8,237 bases of DNA from Flavobacterium sp. (GTDB lineage Bacteria; Bacteroidota; Bacteroidia; Flavobacteriales; Flavobacteriaceae). The DNA is taken from contig SEBM01000150.1 in NCBI GenBank assembly GCA_004296145.1, positions 1 to 8,237 of the forward strand. Direction: 5' to 3'. The notes below the pieces were generated by a model. It saw only the letters and a list, made by a program, of their open reading frames with translations, searched no databases and was not told where the DNA came from. Shown piece by piece: positions 1 to 7,700 of this stretch. A program made the position numbers and the translations under genes. The first letter of the stretch is position 1, and the number at the start of each line of letters is the position of its first letter.

Positions 1-1
1 T

Positions 2-1072
2 AATTTTAAAAAAACATATAAGTTTGCTGTAAAATCGGCATTATACATAAGCCTTTTTACTACAGCATTTGTATTGATGTTAATGTCTTTATTCTATAAA
101 GGTCAACTAAAACATCAGGTTGCATTTGGAATAATTTTTATTATCTCAGTTTATATTTTCTCTTTTCTGGTTTTACAATATCGTGTAGAGCGCTTCATAT
201 ACAGAAGGGTAAAGAAAATCTACGATGAGGTTTCCTTGTTAGAATCCACAACCCTTATCAACCAGCCCATAACGACTGATATGGAAACGCTTTCACGAGA
301 AGTGAAAAAGTTTGCTACCGATAAAAAACTCGAAATCGAAATGCTCGAAATTCGTGAACAATACCGCAGAGAGTTTTTGGGGAATGTTTCGCACGAATTA
401 AAAACACCTCTTTTTACCGTTCAGGGTTATGTTTCGACATTGCTTGACGGCGCGATGGATGACAAACACATCCGAAAAAAATACTTAAAACGTGCCGAGA
501 AAGGAGTAGAGCGTCTTATTTATATTGTTGAAGATTTAGATATGATTACTAAACTCGAATCGGGTGATTTAGATTTGGTAATGACTGATTTTGACATTGT
601 AGAGTTAATTCAGAATGTCTTTGATCTTTTGGAAATGAAAGCCGATAAAAAGAAAATCAAACTGTCTTTTGAAAGCAAAAATGTACAATCGGTTATCATT
701 CGCGGTGATCAGGACAGAATACAACAGGTTCTTGAAAACCTGATTGTCAACTCTATTAAATATGGTAAAGAAGGCGGATTAACAGAAGTTGGCGTTGTCA
801 ATCTAACCAAGAAAAAAGTCTTAATCCGTATTAGTGATAATGGAGAAGGAGTTGAAAAACAAAATATCCCAAGATTATTTGAACGTTTTTACAGAGTTGA
901 CAAAAGCGGAACCCGTTCTGAAGGTGGTTCCGGACTTGGATTGGCAATTGTAAAACATATTATTGAAGCTCACAAAGAGAAAGTTTATGTAGAAAGTGAG
1001 TTCGGAATTGGTTCTGAATTCTCATTTACGCTCGAAAAAACACAAAAAATTCAAAAAACGGAAGTTAAGTAA
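2..1072 (+). CDS. phoR: PhoR-like membrane sensor histidine kinase (5' partial)
   Basis: The frame is open from base 2 with no stop, and the visible N-terminus (NFKKTYKFAVKSALY) already reads like the start of a kinase, so the true start probably lies a few codons outside the window. A TTG at 74 would cut the first membrane segment in half and is not credible. Visible residues: two membrane helices at about 13-32 and 40-59, joined by a very short loop of about 7 residues; a HAMP-like basic linker (RVERFIYRRVKK); HisKA H-box NVSHELKTP with the phospho-accepting His at 131; N-box around 244-255 (ENLIVNSIKYG); G1 DNGEG 279-283; F-box LFERFY 292-297; G2 GSGLGL 309-314. All catalytic boxes are intact. 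No PAS or large periplasmic sensor is present, which fits PhoR-type kinases that receive their signal through the phosphate transporter (family knowledge). The phosphate assignment rests on this architecture plus the phosphate-porin neighbour. A different ligand cannot be excluded. Confidence 0.85.
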   Translation, partial: NFKKTYKFAVKSALYISLFTTAFVLMLMSLFYKGQLKHQVAFGIIFIISVYIFSFLVLQYRVERFIYRRVKKIYDEVSLLESTTLINQPITTDMETLSREVKKFATDKKLEIEMLEIREQYRREFLGNVSHELKTPLFTVQGYVSTLLDGAMDDKHIRKKYLKRAEKGVERLIYIVEDLDMITKLESGDLDLVMTDFDIVELIQNVFDLLEMKADKKKIKLSFESKNVQSVIIRGDQDRIQQVLENLIVNSIKYGKEGGLTEVGVVNLTKKKVLIRISDNGEGVEKQNIPRLFERFYRVDKSGTRSEGGSGLGLAIVKHIIEAHKEKVYVESEFGIGSEFSFTLEKTQKIQKTEVK

Positions 1073-1167
1073 TTGTAACCATCTTTTCTGCGAAGTGCCG
1101 TAAAATATGGGTCCGATCGATTAAAATACAATTACCTAACTATTTGGAAACAAATCTTCTTATTATC

Positions 1168-1211
1168 GTAACATCTTGTTAATGATTTCTTAACATTGGT
1201 GATACATCTTT
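1168..1211 (+). promoter_or_regulatory. Putative Pho box: four tandem 11-base units
   Basis: Four adjacent 11-base units can be laid out without gaps: gtaacatcttg (1168), ttaatgatttc (1179), ttaacattggt (1190), gatacatcttt (1201). Their first six bases are variants of TTAACA. The first and fourth units agree at 8 of 11 positions. An 11-base repeat of a TTAACA-like hexamer is the known layout of PhoP-binding sites in Bacillus, and an 11-base period is also that of the E. coli Pho box. The position upstream of a phosphate-porin gene and downstream of a PhoR-like kinase supports the reading. Binding by the cognate response regulator is inferred. Units 2 and 4 are degenerate. Confidence 0.5.
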
Positions 1212-1212
1212 G
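1205..1212 (+). promoter_or_regulatory. Probable -7 element of porin promoter
   Basis: CATCTTTG followed by CACC resembles the Bacteroidota -7 motif TAnnTTTG, with one mismatch at the first base. Transcription would begin around 1217-1220, giving a leader of about 25 bases. No TTTG/TTG is present at the expected -33 spacing. Instead the Pho-box-like units cover that zone, as expected for an activator-dependent promoter. Confidence 0.4.
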
Positions 1213-1243
1213 CACCTGAATTTTAGCGCATTAAAGGGAAAAG

Positions 1244-2539
1244 ATGATAAAAAGAAAAATAATTGCAATTTTATTGCTAATTACTTGTGTAGCAAATGCG
1301 CAAGACTTGAAGAAAGAAGACGTAAAAAAAGAAGTTCTGCGTCTTTTAGATTCCATTAATCAGGCGAAACTACCAGACACAAAATCAGGAGTAAGTGGCG
1401 AAGAACATTGGTATGACAGAATCTCATTAAGAGGTTATGCTCAAATAAGGTACAATGGTTTGTTTTCTACAAATGACAAAGTTTCCTGTGAGCAATGCGA
1501 TAAATCCTGGGGAACTACATCTACCGCTCCGGACGCAAAAGCAAACAACGGACTTTTTATCAGACGTGCCCGTTTGGTATTTTCGGGACAGGTTCATCCA
1601 AATGTGTTTTTCTATTTTCAACCCGATTTTGCCAGTTCACCAAGTACCGGAATTCAGAATTTTGTTCAGATTCGTGATTTGTATTTTGATCTTTCTTTTG
1701 ATAAGAAAAAGGAATATCGTGTACGTGTGGGACAAAGTAAAATTCCATACGGTTTTGAAAACATGCAGTCGAGTTCACAGCGATTGACATTAGACCGTGC
1801 CGATGCTATAAATAGTGCCATATTAAACGAACGTGATTTAGGGCTTATTTTCTATTGGGCTCCAGCCGAAATCAGAGAGCGTTTTGCAATGTTGGTAAAA
1901 GACGGTTACAAAGGTTCCGGAGATTTTGGAGTTTTTGCTTTCGGAGTTTATAACGGACAAATCGCCAATAAGTTAGACGGAAACAGAGATCTGAATGTGG
2001 TAGCCAGAGCAACATACCCTTTTGTAATCGGAAACCAGATTATAGAACCTGGAATTCAGGCTTATACAGGAAAATGGGCTTTTACCGGAGAAATTTCTCC
2101 AGGAGTAACAGTTAATGATCCGCAATATATTAAAGACCAGCGAATCGGAGCCACTTTTGTTTTATACCCAAAACCATTCGGAATCCAGACAGAATATAAT
2201 ATTGGTACAGGACCGAGATATAATACACTTACCAATACTGTAGACGAAACAGATTTAAATGGCGGATATGTTTTATTGAATTATAAACTTGACATCAAAA
2301 AACAACATATTTATCCTTTCGCTAAATTTCAATATTATGACGGAGGAAAGAAATATGAAAAAGACGCCAGAAGTTATGTTGTAAGAGATTACGAATTAGG
2401 CGTAGAGTGGCAGCCAATCAAAGCATTTGAACTTACAGCAGAATATGTAATTGCTGACAGAAATTTTGTAGACAGCACTTTGCCGATCAACAGACAACAA
2501 GGTAATTTATTGCGTTTACAAGCGCAGTTCAACTTCTAA
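1244..2539 (+). CDS. Phosphate-selective porin O/P family outer-membrane protein
   Basis: Of 431 residues, the first 19 form a type I signal peptide (basic MIKRK, hydrophobic core, ANA before Gln20). A short charged, probably helical stretch (about 21-40) follows, then a beta-rich barrel. The segment RRARLVFSGQVHPNVFFYFQPDF (split by the limit: RRARLVFSG then QVHPNVFFYFQPDF, about 107-129) is typical of OprO/OprP porins (Porin_O_P). The alternating aromatic strands and the final QAQFNF, ending in Phe, fit insertion by the BAM machinery. The role would be passive uptake of phosphate or another anion across the outer membrane. The ATG is preceded by AAAGGG five bases upstream, and the signal peptide begins directly, so this start is secure. 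A CxxC pair (C82, C85) sits in what is probably a loop. The gene follows the PhoR-like kinase by 171 bases but has its own putative Pho-controlled promoter. Selectivity for phosphate rather than other anions is inferred from family and context. Confidence 0.88.
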   Translation: MIKRKIIAILLLITCVANAQDLKKEDVKKEVLRLLDSINQAKLPDTKSGVSGEEHWYDRISLRGYAQIRYNGLFSTNDKVSCEQCDKSWGTTSTAPDAKANNGLFIRRARLVFSGQVHPNVFFYFQPDFASSPSTGIQNFVQIRDLYFDLSFDKKKEYRVRVGQSKIPYGFENMQSSSQRLTLDRADAINSAILNERDLGLIFYWAPAEIRERFAMLVKDGYKGSGDFGVFAFGVYNGQIANKLDGNRDLNVVARATYPFVIGNQIIEPGIQAYTGKWAFTGEISPGVTVNDPQYIKDQRIGATFVLYPKPFGIQTEYNIGTGPRYNTLTNTVDETDLNGGYVLLNYKLDIKKQHIYPFAKFQYYDGGKKYEKDARSYVVRDYELGVEWQPIKAFELTAEYVIADRNFVDSTLPINRQQGNLLRLQAQFNF

Positions 2540-2565
2540 AATTAAACAAATTGTTATAAACATCA

Positions 2566-2640
2566 TGTGTTTGCGATAGCAAATCTGCAAAATCTGTGTC
2601 ATTAACACTGATAAAACAGATTCGCTATCGCGAAAACACA
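2566..2640. repeat. Long imperfect inverted repeat (hairpin) downstream of porin
   Basis: The arms 2566-2587 and 2617-2640 are reverse complements except for one mismatch and a two-base bulge. Each contains GCTATCGC or its complement next to CAGATT. A second, mutually exclusive pairing of ten perfect bases links 2590-2599 with 2636-2645. The hairpin lies 27 bases after the porin stop and also downstream of the convergent glycosyltransferase. There is no T-run after it, so it is not a canonical terminator. It looks like a dispersed intergenic repeat that can fold in RNA from either side. Confidence 0.7.
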
Positions 2641-2696
2641 GATTTACAAGAATGTATACTTGCTTTTATCTCAAAATTAAAATAAAAAATCAGTTT

Positions 2697-2746
2697 TTAT
2701 CAGCGTTATCAGCGTCATTACTATAGCAAATCAGCGTCATCCGCGT
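2697..2746. repeat. Short repeated words ATCAGCGT in spacer
   Basis: TTATCAGCG occurs twice in exact tandem (2697-2705, 2706-2714), and ATCAGCGT recurs at 2730-2737. The ten-base word ATAGCAAATC at 2723-2732 is an exact copy of 2576-2585 inside the hairpin arm, which ties the two halves of the spacer together. The rest of the 2540-2780 spacer holds further CAGATT/AATCTG copies and no open frame that I would call a gene. Confidence 0.6.
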
Positions 2747-2780
2747 ACTATAAAGTGCAGCAGATTTCGACAAATCTTAT

Positions 2781-3863
2781 TTATCGGGTAGCATTATCTT
2801 CAAATATAGAAAATAAAGAATCCCAGTCTATGGTGTTTTTGAATTGAGATAACCCATCAAATGAATCTACTTTTGAAAGATCTTCAATCTTAAATTTGTC
2901 CTGAGTTGCATACGGAACCAGATTTTCATCCTGAAGTTTTATCGCCAGATATTCCTGTTCGTATTGTCCCGGAGTTGGAATAAAAAATGCTTTTTTACCC
3001 AATTTCGCCAAATCCATAACGGTTGTATATCCTGAACGGCATAAAACAATTTCACTTTCATTAAATGTCTGTTCCAGTTGTTTTGAATTCATGAAATTGT
3101 AATACGTCACATTTCCAACTTCCTGTTTTGTCTGGTTTTTTTCTACAACACCTTTTACAAAAACTACTTTTCCATCAAAACGTTTCACTTCCTCTTGCAG
3201 TTTTTCATCAAGATAAGTACGTTGTGGTTCCGGTCCCGAAAGTATAACCATCAAATCATAAAGCTTGGGCGTATCTTTTTTACGCATTCTGCTCAATGGG
3301 CCAATATATTTTAAATTCAGCTCATTAGTTTTAAGATGTCCTAATTCACCAGTCAGATTTACCGCATCATCCGTATCCGGAATCCAGCACTCAGAGTATT
3401 TTTTTATAATATGCTGATGACATTTACTGGTAAACCAGGTTGTATTTCCAGTCATCACATTCAATTGATGCGTCATAAAAACAGAAGGGATTTTTCGACT
3501 GAAAACACCCAGTCTGTTATCAGAAATGATACCATCAATACCATGTTTTTTGATCCATGATTTTACCATTTTTTTCTCATCCAAAATGGCAGTGATCATT
3601 TTAGGTAAATTTTTAATCAGTTTCCATTTAAAGTTTTTACCGTTTTTAGCATATTCAATATGATAAGAAGGCAGTTCTAATGTTTCAATATATGGAAATT
3701 CCTTGCGCAATAGCGCTAATGCAATGCCGTCAGAAGCTATTATCGGAATATAATTATTCTCCTGAAGCGCTTTTATAATAGGAATACATCTCGTAGCATG
3801 TCCTAAACCCCAGTTCAATGGAGCTACTAAAATAGTTTTGTTCGCAGAATAGTCAATGCTCAT
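2781..3863 (-). CDS. MurG/GT28-like GT-B glycosyltransferase
   Basis: The protein has 360 residues with no signal peptide or membrane helix, so it is cytoplasmic or peripheral at the inner membrane. The N-terminal Rossmann half starts with ILVAPLNWGLGHATR (11-25), a glycine-rich loop like that of MurG. SDNR (114-117) follows in the same half. The C-terminal donor-binding half has ILSGPEPQRTYL (207-218), CRSGYTTVMDLAKLGK (275-290) and PTPGQYEQEYLA (296-307), which match the nucleotide-sugar site of GT28-type enzymes. It should transfer a sugar from a nucleotide donor; acceptor and sugar cannot be told from sequence. It is too divergent to be MurG itself, and no cell-wall genes surround it. The ATG lies just ahead of the conserved first strand and no other in-frame start fits. 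It is convergent with the porin and appears to be a stand-alone unit, separated by a terminator from the next minus-strand gene. Confidence 0.83.
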   Translation of the reverse strand: MSIDYSANKTILVAPLNWGLGHATRCIPIIKALQENNYIPIIASDGIALALLRKEFPYIETLELPSYHIEYAKNGKNFKWKLIKNLPKMITAILDEKKMVKSWIKKHGIDGIISDNRLGVFSRKIPSVFMTHQLNVMTGNTTWFTSKCHQHIIKKYSECWIPDTDDAVNLTGELGHLKTNELNLKYIGPLSRMRKKDTPKLYDLMVILSGPEPQRTYLDEKLQEEVKRFDGKVVFVKGVVEKNQTKQEVGNVTYYNFMNSKQLEQTFNESEIVLCRSGYTTVMDLAKLGKKAFFIPTPGQYEQEYLAIKLQDENLVPYATQDKFKIEDLSKVDSFDGLSQFKNTIDWDSLFSIFEDNATR

Positions 3864-3884
3864 AATGTAACGCTTTTTAAAAAA

Positions 3885-3892
3885 CGAAGATA
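3885..3892 (-). promoter_or_regulatory. Possible -7 promoter element for the glycosyltransferase
   Basis: Read on the minus strand, TATCTTCG matches TAnnTTTG except for one base. It lies 21 bases before the ATG, implying a leader of roughly 15 bases. No convincing -33 TTTG is seen upstream, so this is tentative. Confidence 0.3.
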
Positions 3893-3973
3893 TATAAATA
3901 TGTTTTTTATGTTATTTCCGACACATTACTAAATTATTAACTCTTTTATTTTTAAGATACAAAGTCGCAAAGG

Positions 3974-4116
3974 CTCTAAGTTACTGAGGTTTTGCAATAT
4001 AGAATTCAGAGATTCGAAGTTTATTAACAAAAAAACCGAACGTAAGTCCGGTTTTTAGATGGTTTATTTACTTAAACATAAACTGCTTATTGTCATATAA
4101 ACTTAGCAACTTAGAG
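3974..4116. repeat. Inverted repeat arms flanking a terminator
   Basis: The arm at 3974-3988 (ctctaagttactgag) and the reverse complement of 4102-4116 (cttagcaacttagag) agree at 13 of 15 positions. The arms enclose the hairpin terminator at 4029-4056. The remainder of this spacer (3864-4134) is AT-rich and shows no coding frame that I would support. Confidence 0.5.
4029..4056 (-). terminator. Rho-independent terminator after the lysine-rich protein gene
   Basis: The stem AACCGAAC / GTCCGGTT has seven pairs and one A-C mismatch around a GTAA loop. It is flanked by seven A and five T residues. On the minus strand it ends in a run of seven T, 79 bases after the stop of the lysine-rich gene, so it should end that transcript. 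It could act in both directions, but no plus-strand gene reads into it. Confidence 0.75.
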
Positions 4117-4138
4117 TCTCAGAATCTTAGCAACTTAG
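4102..4138. repeat. Exact 13-base direct repeat CTTAGCAACTTAG
   Basis: Two identical copies lie at 4102-4114 and 4126-4138, with a 24-base period and a related AGAGTCTCAGAAT stretch between them. The second copy runs into the gene: its bases 4135-4137 are the stop codon (TAA on the minus strand) of the lysine-rich protein. It resembles the simple TTAGCAAC-type intergenic repeats seen in flavobacterial genomes (recollection, not searched). Confidence 0.65.
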
Positions 4139-4704
4139 TCTTGTATATAAGTTTTATTCCCGTTTGAGTTAATATAGTATTTTCCGCCTCTTGGACCTGT
4201 GTATACTTTTTTACCATTATACTCACCCGTAACTTTATCAGCAACTACAGGAGCTTTTTCGTTAGTTTCCTTCAGTTTTTTTGTAGAAGATTTTGCAGTA
4301 GACTTACTATCCGCTTTTATTTTCTGTGCAGATGCAGCTGTTTTGTCTGCTTTCTCTTTAGTCTTGTCTGCTTTTTCTTTAGTGCTGGCAGCTTTTTCTT
4401 TTGTTTTGTCTGCTTTTGCAGCTGCTTTGTCAGCGCTTTCTTTTGATTTTGCTGCTTTTTCTTTCGATTTGTCAGATGCTGCTTTCGTTTTATCTGCCTT
4501 TTCTTTTGTCTTGTCTGCAGTTTCTTTAGTTTTTGCAGCTTTCTCTTTTGTTTTGTCTGCTGTTTTCTTTGTGTCTGCAGCTTTTTCTTTTGCTTCTTTT
4601 TTTGCTTTTGTTTCTGTTTTTGCCTTAGTAGTTTTGGCAGTTTCCTGACCATAGAAATTACCGGACAATGCTAACATAAAACACAACATTAATAATTTTC
4701 TCAT
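4135..4704 (-). CDS. Secreted Lys/Ala-rich heptad-repeat protein with PBCV basic adaptor-like C-terminus
   Basis: Of 189 residues, the first 19 or so form a signal peptide (MRKLLMLCFMLALSGNFYG, Gln20 next). Residues 42-132 consist of 13 uninterrupted seven-residue units of the type A-D-K-T-K-E-K, with Ala (once Ser) always first. The segment is highly charged and likely a long single helix. A Ser/Lys-rich linker follows. Residues about 158-187 (EYNGKKVYTGPRGGKYYIN, then SNGNKTYI) match the PBCV-specific basic adaptor domain pattern GPRGGxYY...GxKxYI, a small basic module known from chlorovirus proteins and also met in bacterial proteins. The function is unknown. A periplasmic or surface location and binding to a polyanion (DNA, polysaccharide, lipopolysaccharide) are inferences from charge. 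It starts 63 bases after the barrel gene on the same strand with no terminator between, so co-transcription is possible. A strong terminator follows. No Shine-Dalgarno sequence is visible, which is usual in this phylum. Confidence 0.8.
   Translation of the reverse strand: MRKLLMLCFMLALSGNFYGQETAKTTKAKTETKAKKEAKEKAADTKKTADKTKEKAAKTKETADKTKEKADKTKAASDKSKEKAAKSKESADKAAAKADKTKEKAASTKEKADKTKEKADKTAASAQKIKADSKSTAKSSTKKLKETNEKAPVVADKVTGEYNGKKVYTGPRGGKYYINSNGNKTYIQD
4309..4581 (-). repeat. Thirteen in-frame 21-base (heptad) units
   Basis: These are the codons for residues 42-132 of the lysine-rich protein. Units such as ADKTKEK (four exact copies, at 49, 63, 98 and 112), AAKTKET, SDKSKEK and AAKSKES stay in register with no insertion. 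The nucleotide copies are diverged, notably at third positions, so this is an old expansion rather than fresh slippage. Confidence 0.85.
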
Positions 4705-4767
4705 AGTAAAAGGTGTTAGAATTTCAACTAAAATTAATCAAATTATAGTAATCTTTTTATTTAGCTG

Positions 4768-7700
4768 TTAAAAATATGCACGAAGCTGAATATTGCCGGT
4801 ATGAATTGTATTTCCGGTTTCACTTTTGCGTCCCTGATAGTTCAGGTTAATATCCAAAAACTGTGTAATATTCTTTTGAAGAAGAAGTTTCCAAACCAGA
4901 TTTTTTCCCGCCTGTAAACCTTCTAACATCTGAAAACCTACTGATGAAAATTCATTTCCCGTAAATTTATTTTCATAAAAAGAAAACTCTCCGCTTACCG
5001 TTACTTTTTTTTCACCTGCATAAGAAAACGAAGTTCCCAGCCTGTTTTGATCCAGGGTTTCTAAGTTTCCAATCTGATTTTTTTTGTTTTGCAATTCATA
5101 AAAGAAATCAAGACTTGTGTTTTTAGAAAACAAATAACTGATTTTAGGCGCAATCTGATACCCTTCCAGATTATAATTTTTCTCTGTAAAATCTTCAGAA
5201 ACCAAAGTTGTTTTAATCGTTTTGGTAAAGAAATTAAACAGCCAGCTTTTCTGGTACAAATGCGTGTATTGCAATTGATGCGAATTATTTCTGACATCCT
5301 GAGAACCAATAGAAAGCAAATTTTTTCCTTTATTAACAAGATAAGAATAGGTAACAGAATGATTTTGTTTTCCGCGGTTATAATAAAGACTGTTTCGTAA
5401 ACTTGAATTTAATCCCAGCAGATTTTCATCAGAAGAATGAAAAGGGTTTAATTCAAAATTCCCGCCATCGTTTTTTACTTTCCGATCCATAATGAATGAA
5501 GTTTGGTTGTAAAAATACGAAGCCAGTTTTTTAAAGCCGGTTTCATTCTGCCATTGCAAAGGATTTAAAATCACAGATTGCGAAAACTTATTCTGATTGG
5601 TTTTGATATAAATCTGATTAGGTAAAAAGATCCTTATAAACTTTGCCTGATCCGGAAAAGGCGCGACTTCAAATTCTTCTAATTCCTGAACTCCGTTTCC
5701 GTTATAATCATTCCACGTATAAACGCCTTGTCCGGTCGGGACTTCCACATAAGTAAATTCCTGTTGTGCAATAGTTCCTGAACTGGTTTCATAGGCCGTA
5801 CTTATTTGCATAAACTGATTGAAAAAACGATCATTATATAAGATTCTCGAATTTAATGAAGGTTCGCTTTTGCGTGAAGCATCAGTAAAATCGAGCGTTC
5901 GGTAACTGGCATAAACCGCAAGATCCGTTTTTTTGTTCTGAATTAATTTCGATTTCAAAACATACATTTTAGAATCATTAACATGTTGCAAAAAGCCATT
6001 TTGCAAACTGTCATTGCGACGTTGCAAATAACCAAGTTCTACAAAAACTTTGGTACTGTCGCCACGGCCAACAAAAACACCGTATTCTGAAAAACGCTGG
6101 CTCAAGGCCGAAAATTGATTGGTGACTTTATCTTTTTCCTGGTTATCTTCAATCTGGATACTCCCGCCAACCCAGTTTTTTCCGAAATGATATTTGGTTT
6201 TGGTCAGGTTTCTGATAAATTTTGAAGTAGAAGTTGTCGCATCAGAATTCAAAAAACTGCCGCGATTTTCAACAGTCCATTTTTTTAGTTTGAAGAAAGC
6301 ATTTGCCGTATGGCGTGAACCCGAATAACTTTCTGTGAAATCTAATTTCTCAAATTGATACGTAAACAAACCAATATCAGAAGTTTCTTTTTTCGAAAAT
6401 AAATCAAAATTTAAACCCGTAACCAACAAACTCTGGTTGCCCAGAAGTGTTGCATTTAAATTCCAATCCCGATTAAATTCAATGTTATACAAACGCTCCA
6501 CAGATCTGAAATTCTCCTGTACAAATTGATAATTAACAAAAGCATCCAAAGTCCAGTCTCTCGTAAAAAGACGTTTTTTAATATTTGTTTTTACAGCAAC
6601 ACCTTCATTGTCAGAATCATCAATTCCGGAAAATAAATTTTTGTCATTATTACTCATGGCAATTTCAAAATCAACCAACGTCTTTTCATCAGGATTGTAT
6701 TTTCCTAAAAAAGTTGCTACCTGAATTTTCATCGGCGCAACCAGTTTGACAATGGGTTCATAATTTCCCTGCAAAATGCCATTTACAGGCGCAACATATT
6801 CATAAATACGCTCAACCGAATTATTGTTCTGAATAATATAATTTCCAAGATTATTTCCGACAAGACTAAATTTTACATTATATAAAACATCAGTAGCAAT
6901 GTTCGAATATTCATAAACTTCAATACCATTAAGAACTACTTTTTTATATAAAATTTTATTATCCGCATAAGCATCTTCATAAGCAGAAGGCGCTGTCATT
7001 AAGTTTTGGTCATCACCCGCCTGACTCAAAACCTGAACCTGTTCTGTAGAAAGATTTTGTTGCAAAGGCTGATTTTTCATATCATTTTCAGAATACAAAT
7101 AACCACCAAAACTCCAGCTTTTATTTTCGTGTGTCGCGCCCGCGTATGTCACAAGACGATTATAATTTCGGTCAGAATATTGGTATTCGATATTAATACG
7201 CATTTCTGAAGTGATCGTAAAAAGTGACGTAAAAACAATTTCACCTGCATTATAATCAATCACATAATCATTGTTTTCACCACGTTTTAATAAAACACCA
7301 TTTACATAAACACGCTCAGATCCCGAAATAACCAAAACATATAATTCGCCATTTTGACCTTTTAATTTATAAGGTCCCTGATTTCCTTCCTGACCAATAA
7401 ATGTACTTTTGGCATATTGTCCTTTCACAAAAGCAACCGAAGCAAAAACGTTGGTTTTACTTTCTTCAGTGTCAAAATCAAAACTTGCAGAAATTCCCTG
7501 AACCTTTTTGTTAAAACTTAAAAATTGTGTTTTCCTGTTTTCCAAAAAGACATCACCTGCGCGAATGCTCCAGTCATCGCTGAAAAGTTCCATAAAAATA
7601 TTATCAAACTGATCGAGTTTCTGAGAATAACCACCGTCCTGCAACGGAATATTGCTGTCCTGAAGCGAGGCTCTCAAACTAACTTTATCGGATATTTTTC

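Noticed and set aside
74..76. TTG as the kinase start codon
   Set aside because: The frame is open upstream to base 2 and the upstream residues complete the first membrane helix, so the gene is simply cut by the window edge.
1070..1134. Eight-base perfect inverted repeat (1070-1077 with 1127-1134) as a kinase terminator
   Set aside because: The arms are AT-rich and separated by 49 bases with no T-run; it is probably chance.
1286..1288. Cys15 of the porin as a lipobox cysteine
   Set aside because: LITC lacks the small residue normally before the Cys, while ANA-Q four residues on gives a good signal peptidase I site, and the protein is a barrel.
1455..1787. Plus-strand frame overlapping the porin gene
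   Set aside because: It lies wholly inside the well-supported porin frame and shows no domain or credible start context; other short frames opposite or inside the porin and barrel genes were dropped for the same reason.
2566..2645. Hairpin downstream of the porin as a Rho-independent terminator
   Set aside because: The stem is long but imperfect, has a loop of about 29 bases and no following T-run; it fits a repeat better.
2540..4134. Glycosyltransferase as cargo of a mobile element because repeats flank it
   Set aside because: The two flanking spacers carry different repeat families, with no matching termini, target duplications, transposase or integrase.
4102..4138. Direct repeats as a minimal CRISPR
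   Set aside because: There are only two 13-base copies with an 11-base gap, no cas genes, and the sequence is of simple intergenic repeat type.
4199..4648. 149-codon plus-strand open frame opposite the lysine-rich gene, Phe/Ser/Ala-rich
   Set aside because: It is the antisense shadow of Lys/Ala-rich heptads; its periodic FSFVLSAFS composition mirrors the repeat, and the minus frame has a signal peptide and a recognisable C-terminal domain.
4317..4652. Minus-strand frame of 111 codons rich in K and Q
   Set aside because: It is a shifted-frame reading of the same heptad repeat, with no signal peptide or domain, fully inside the real gene.
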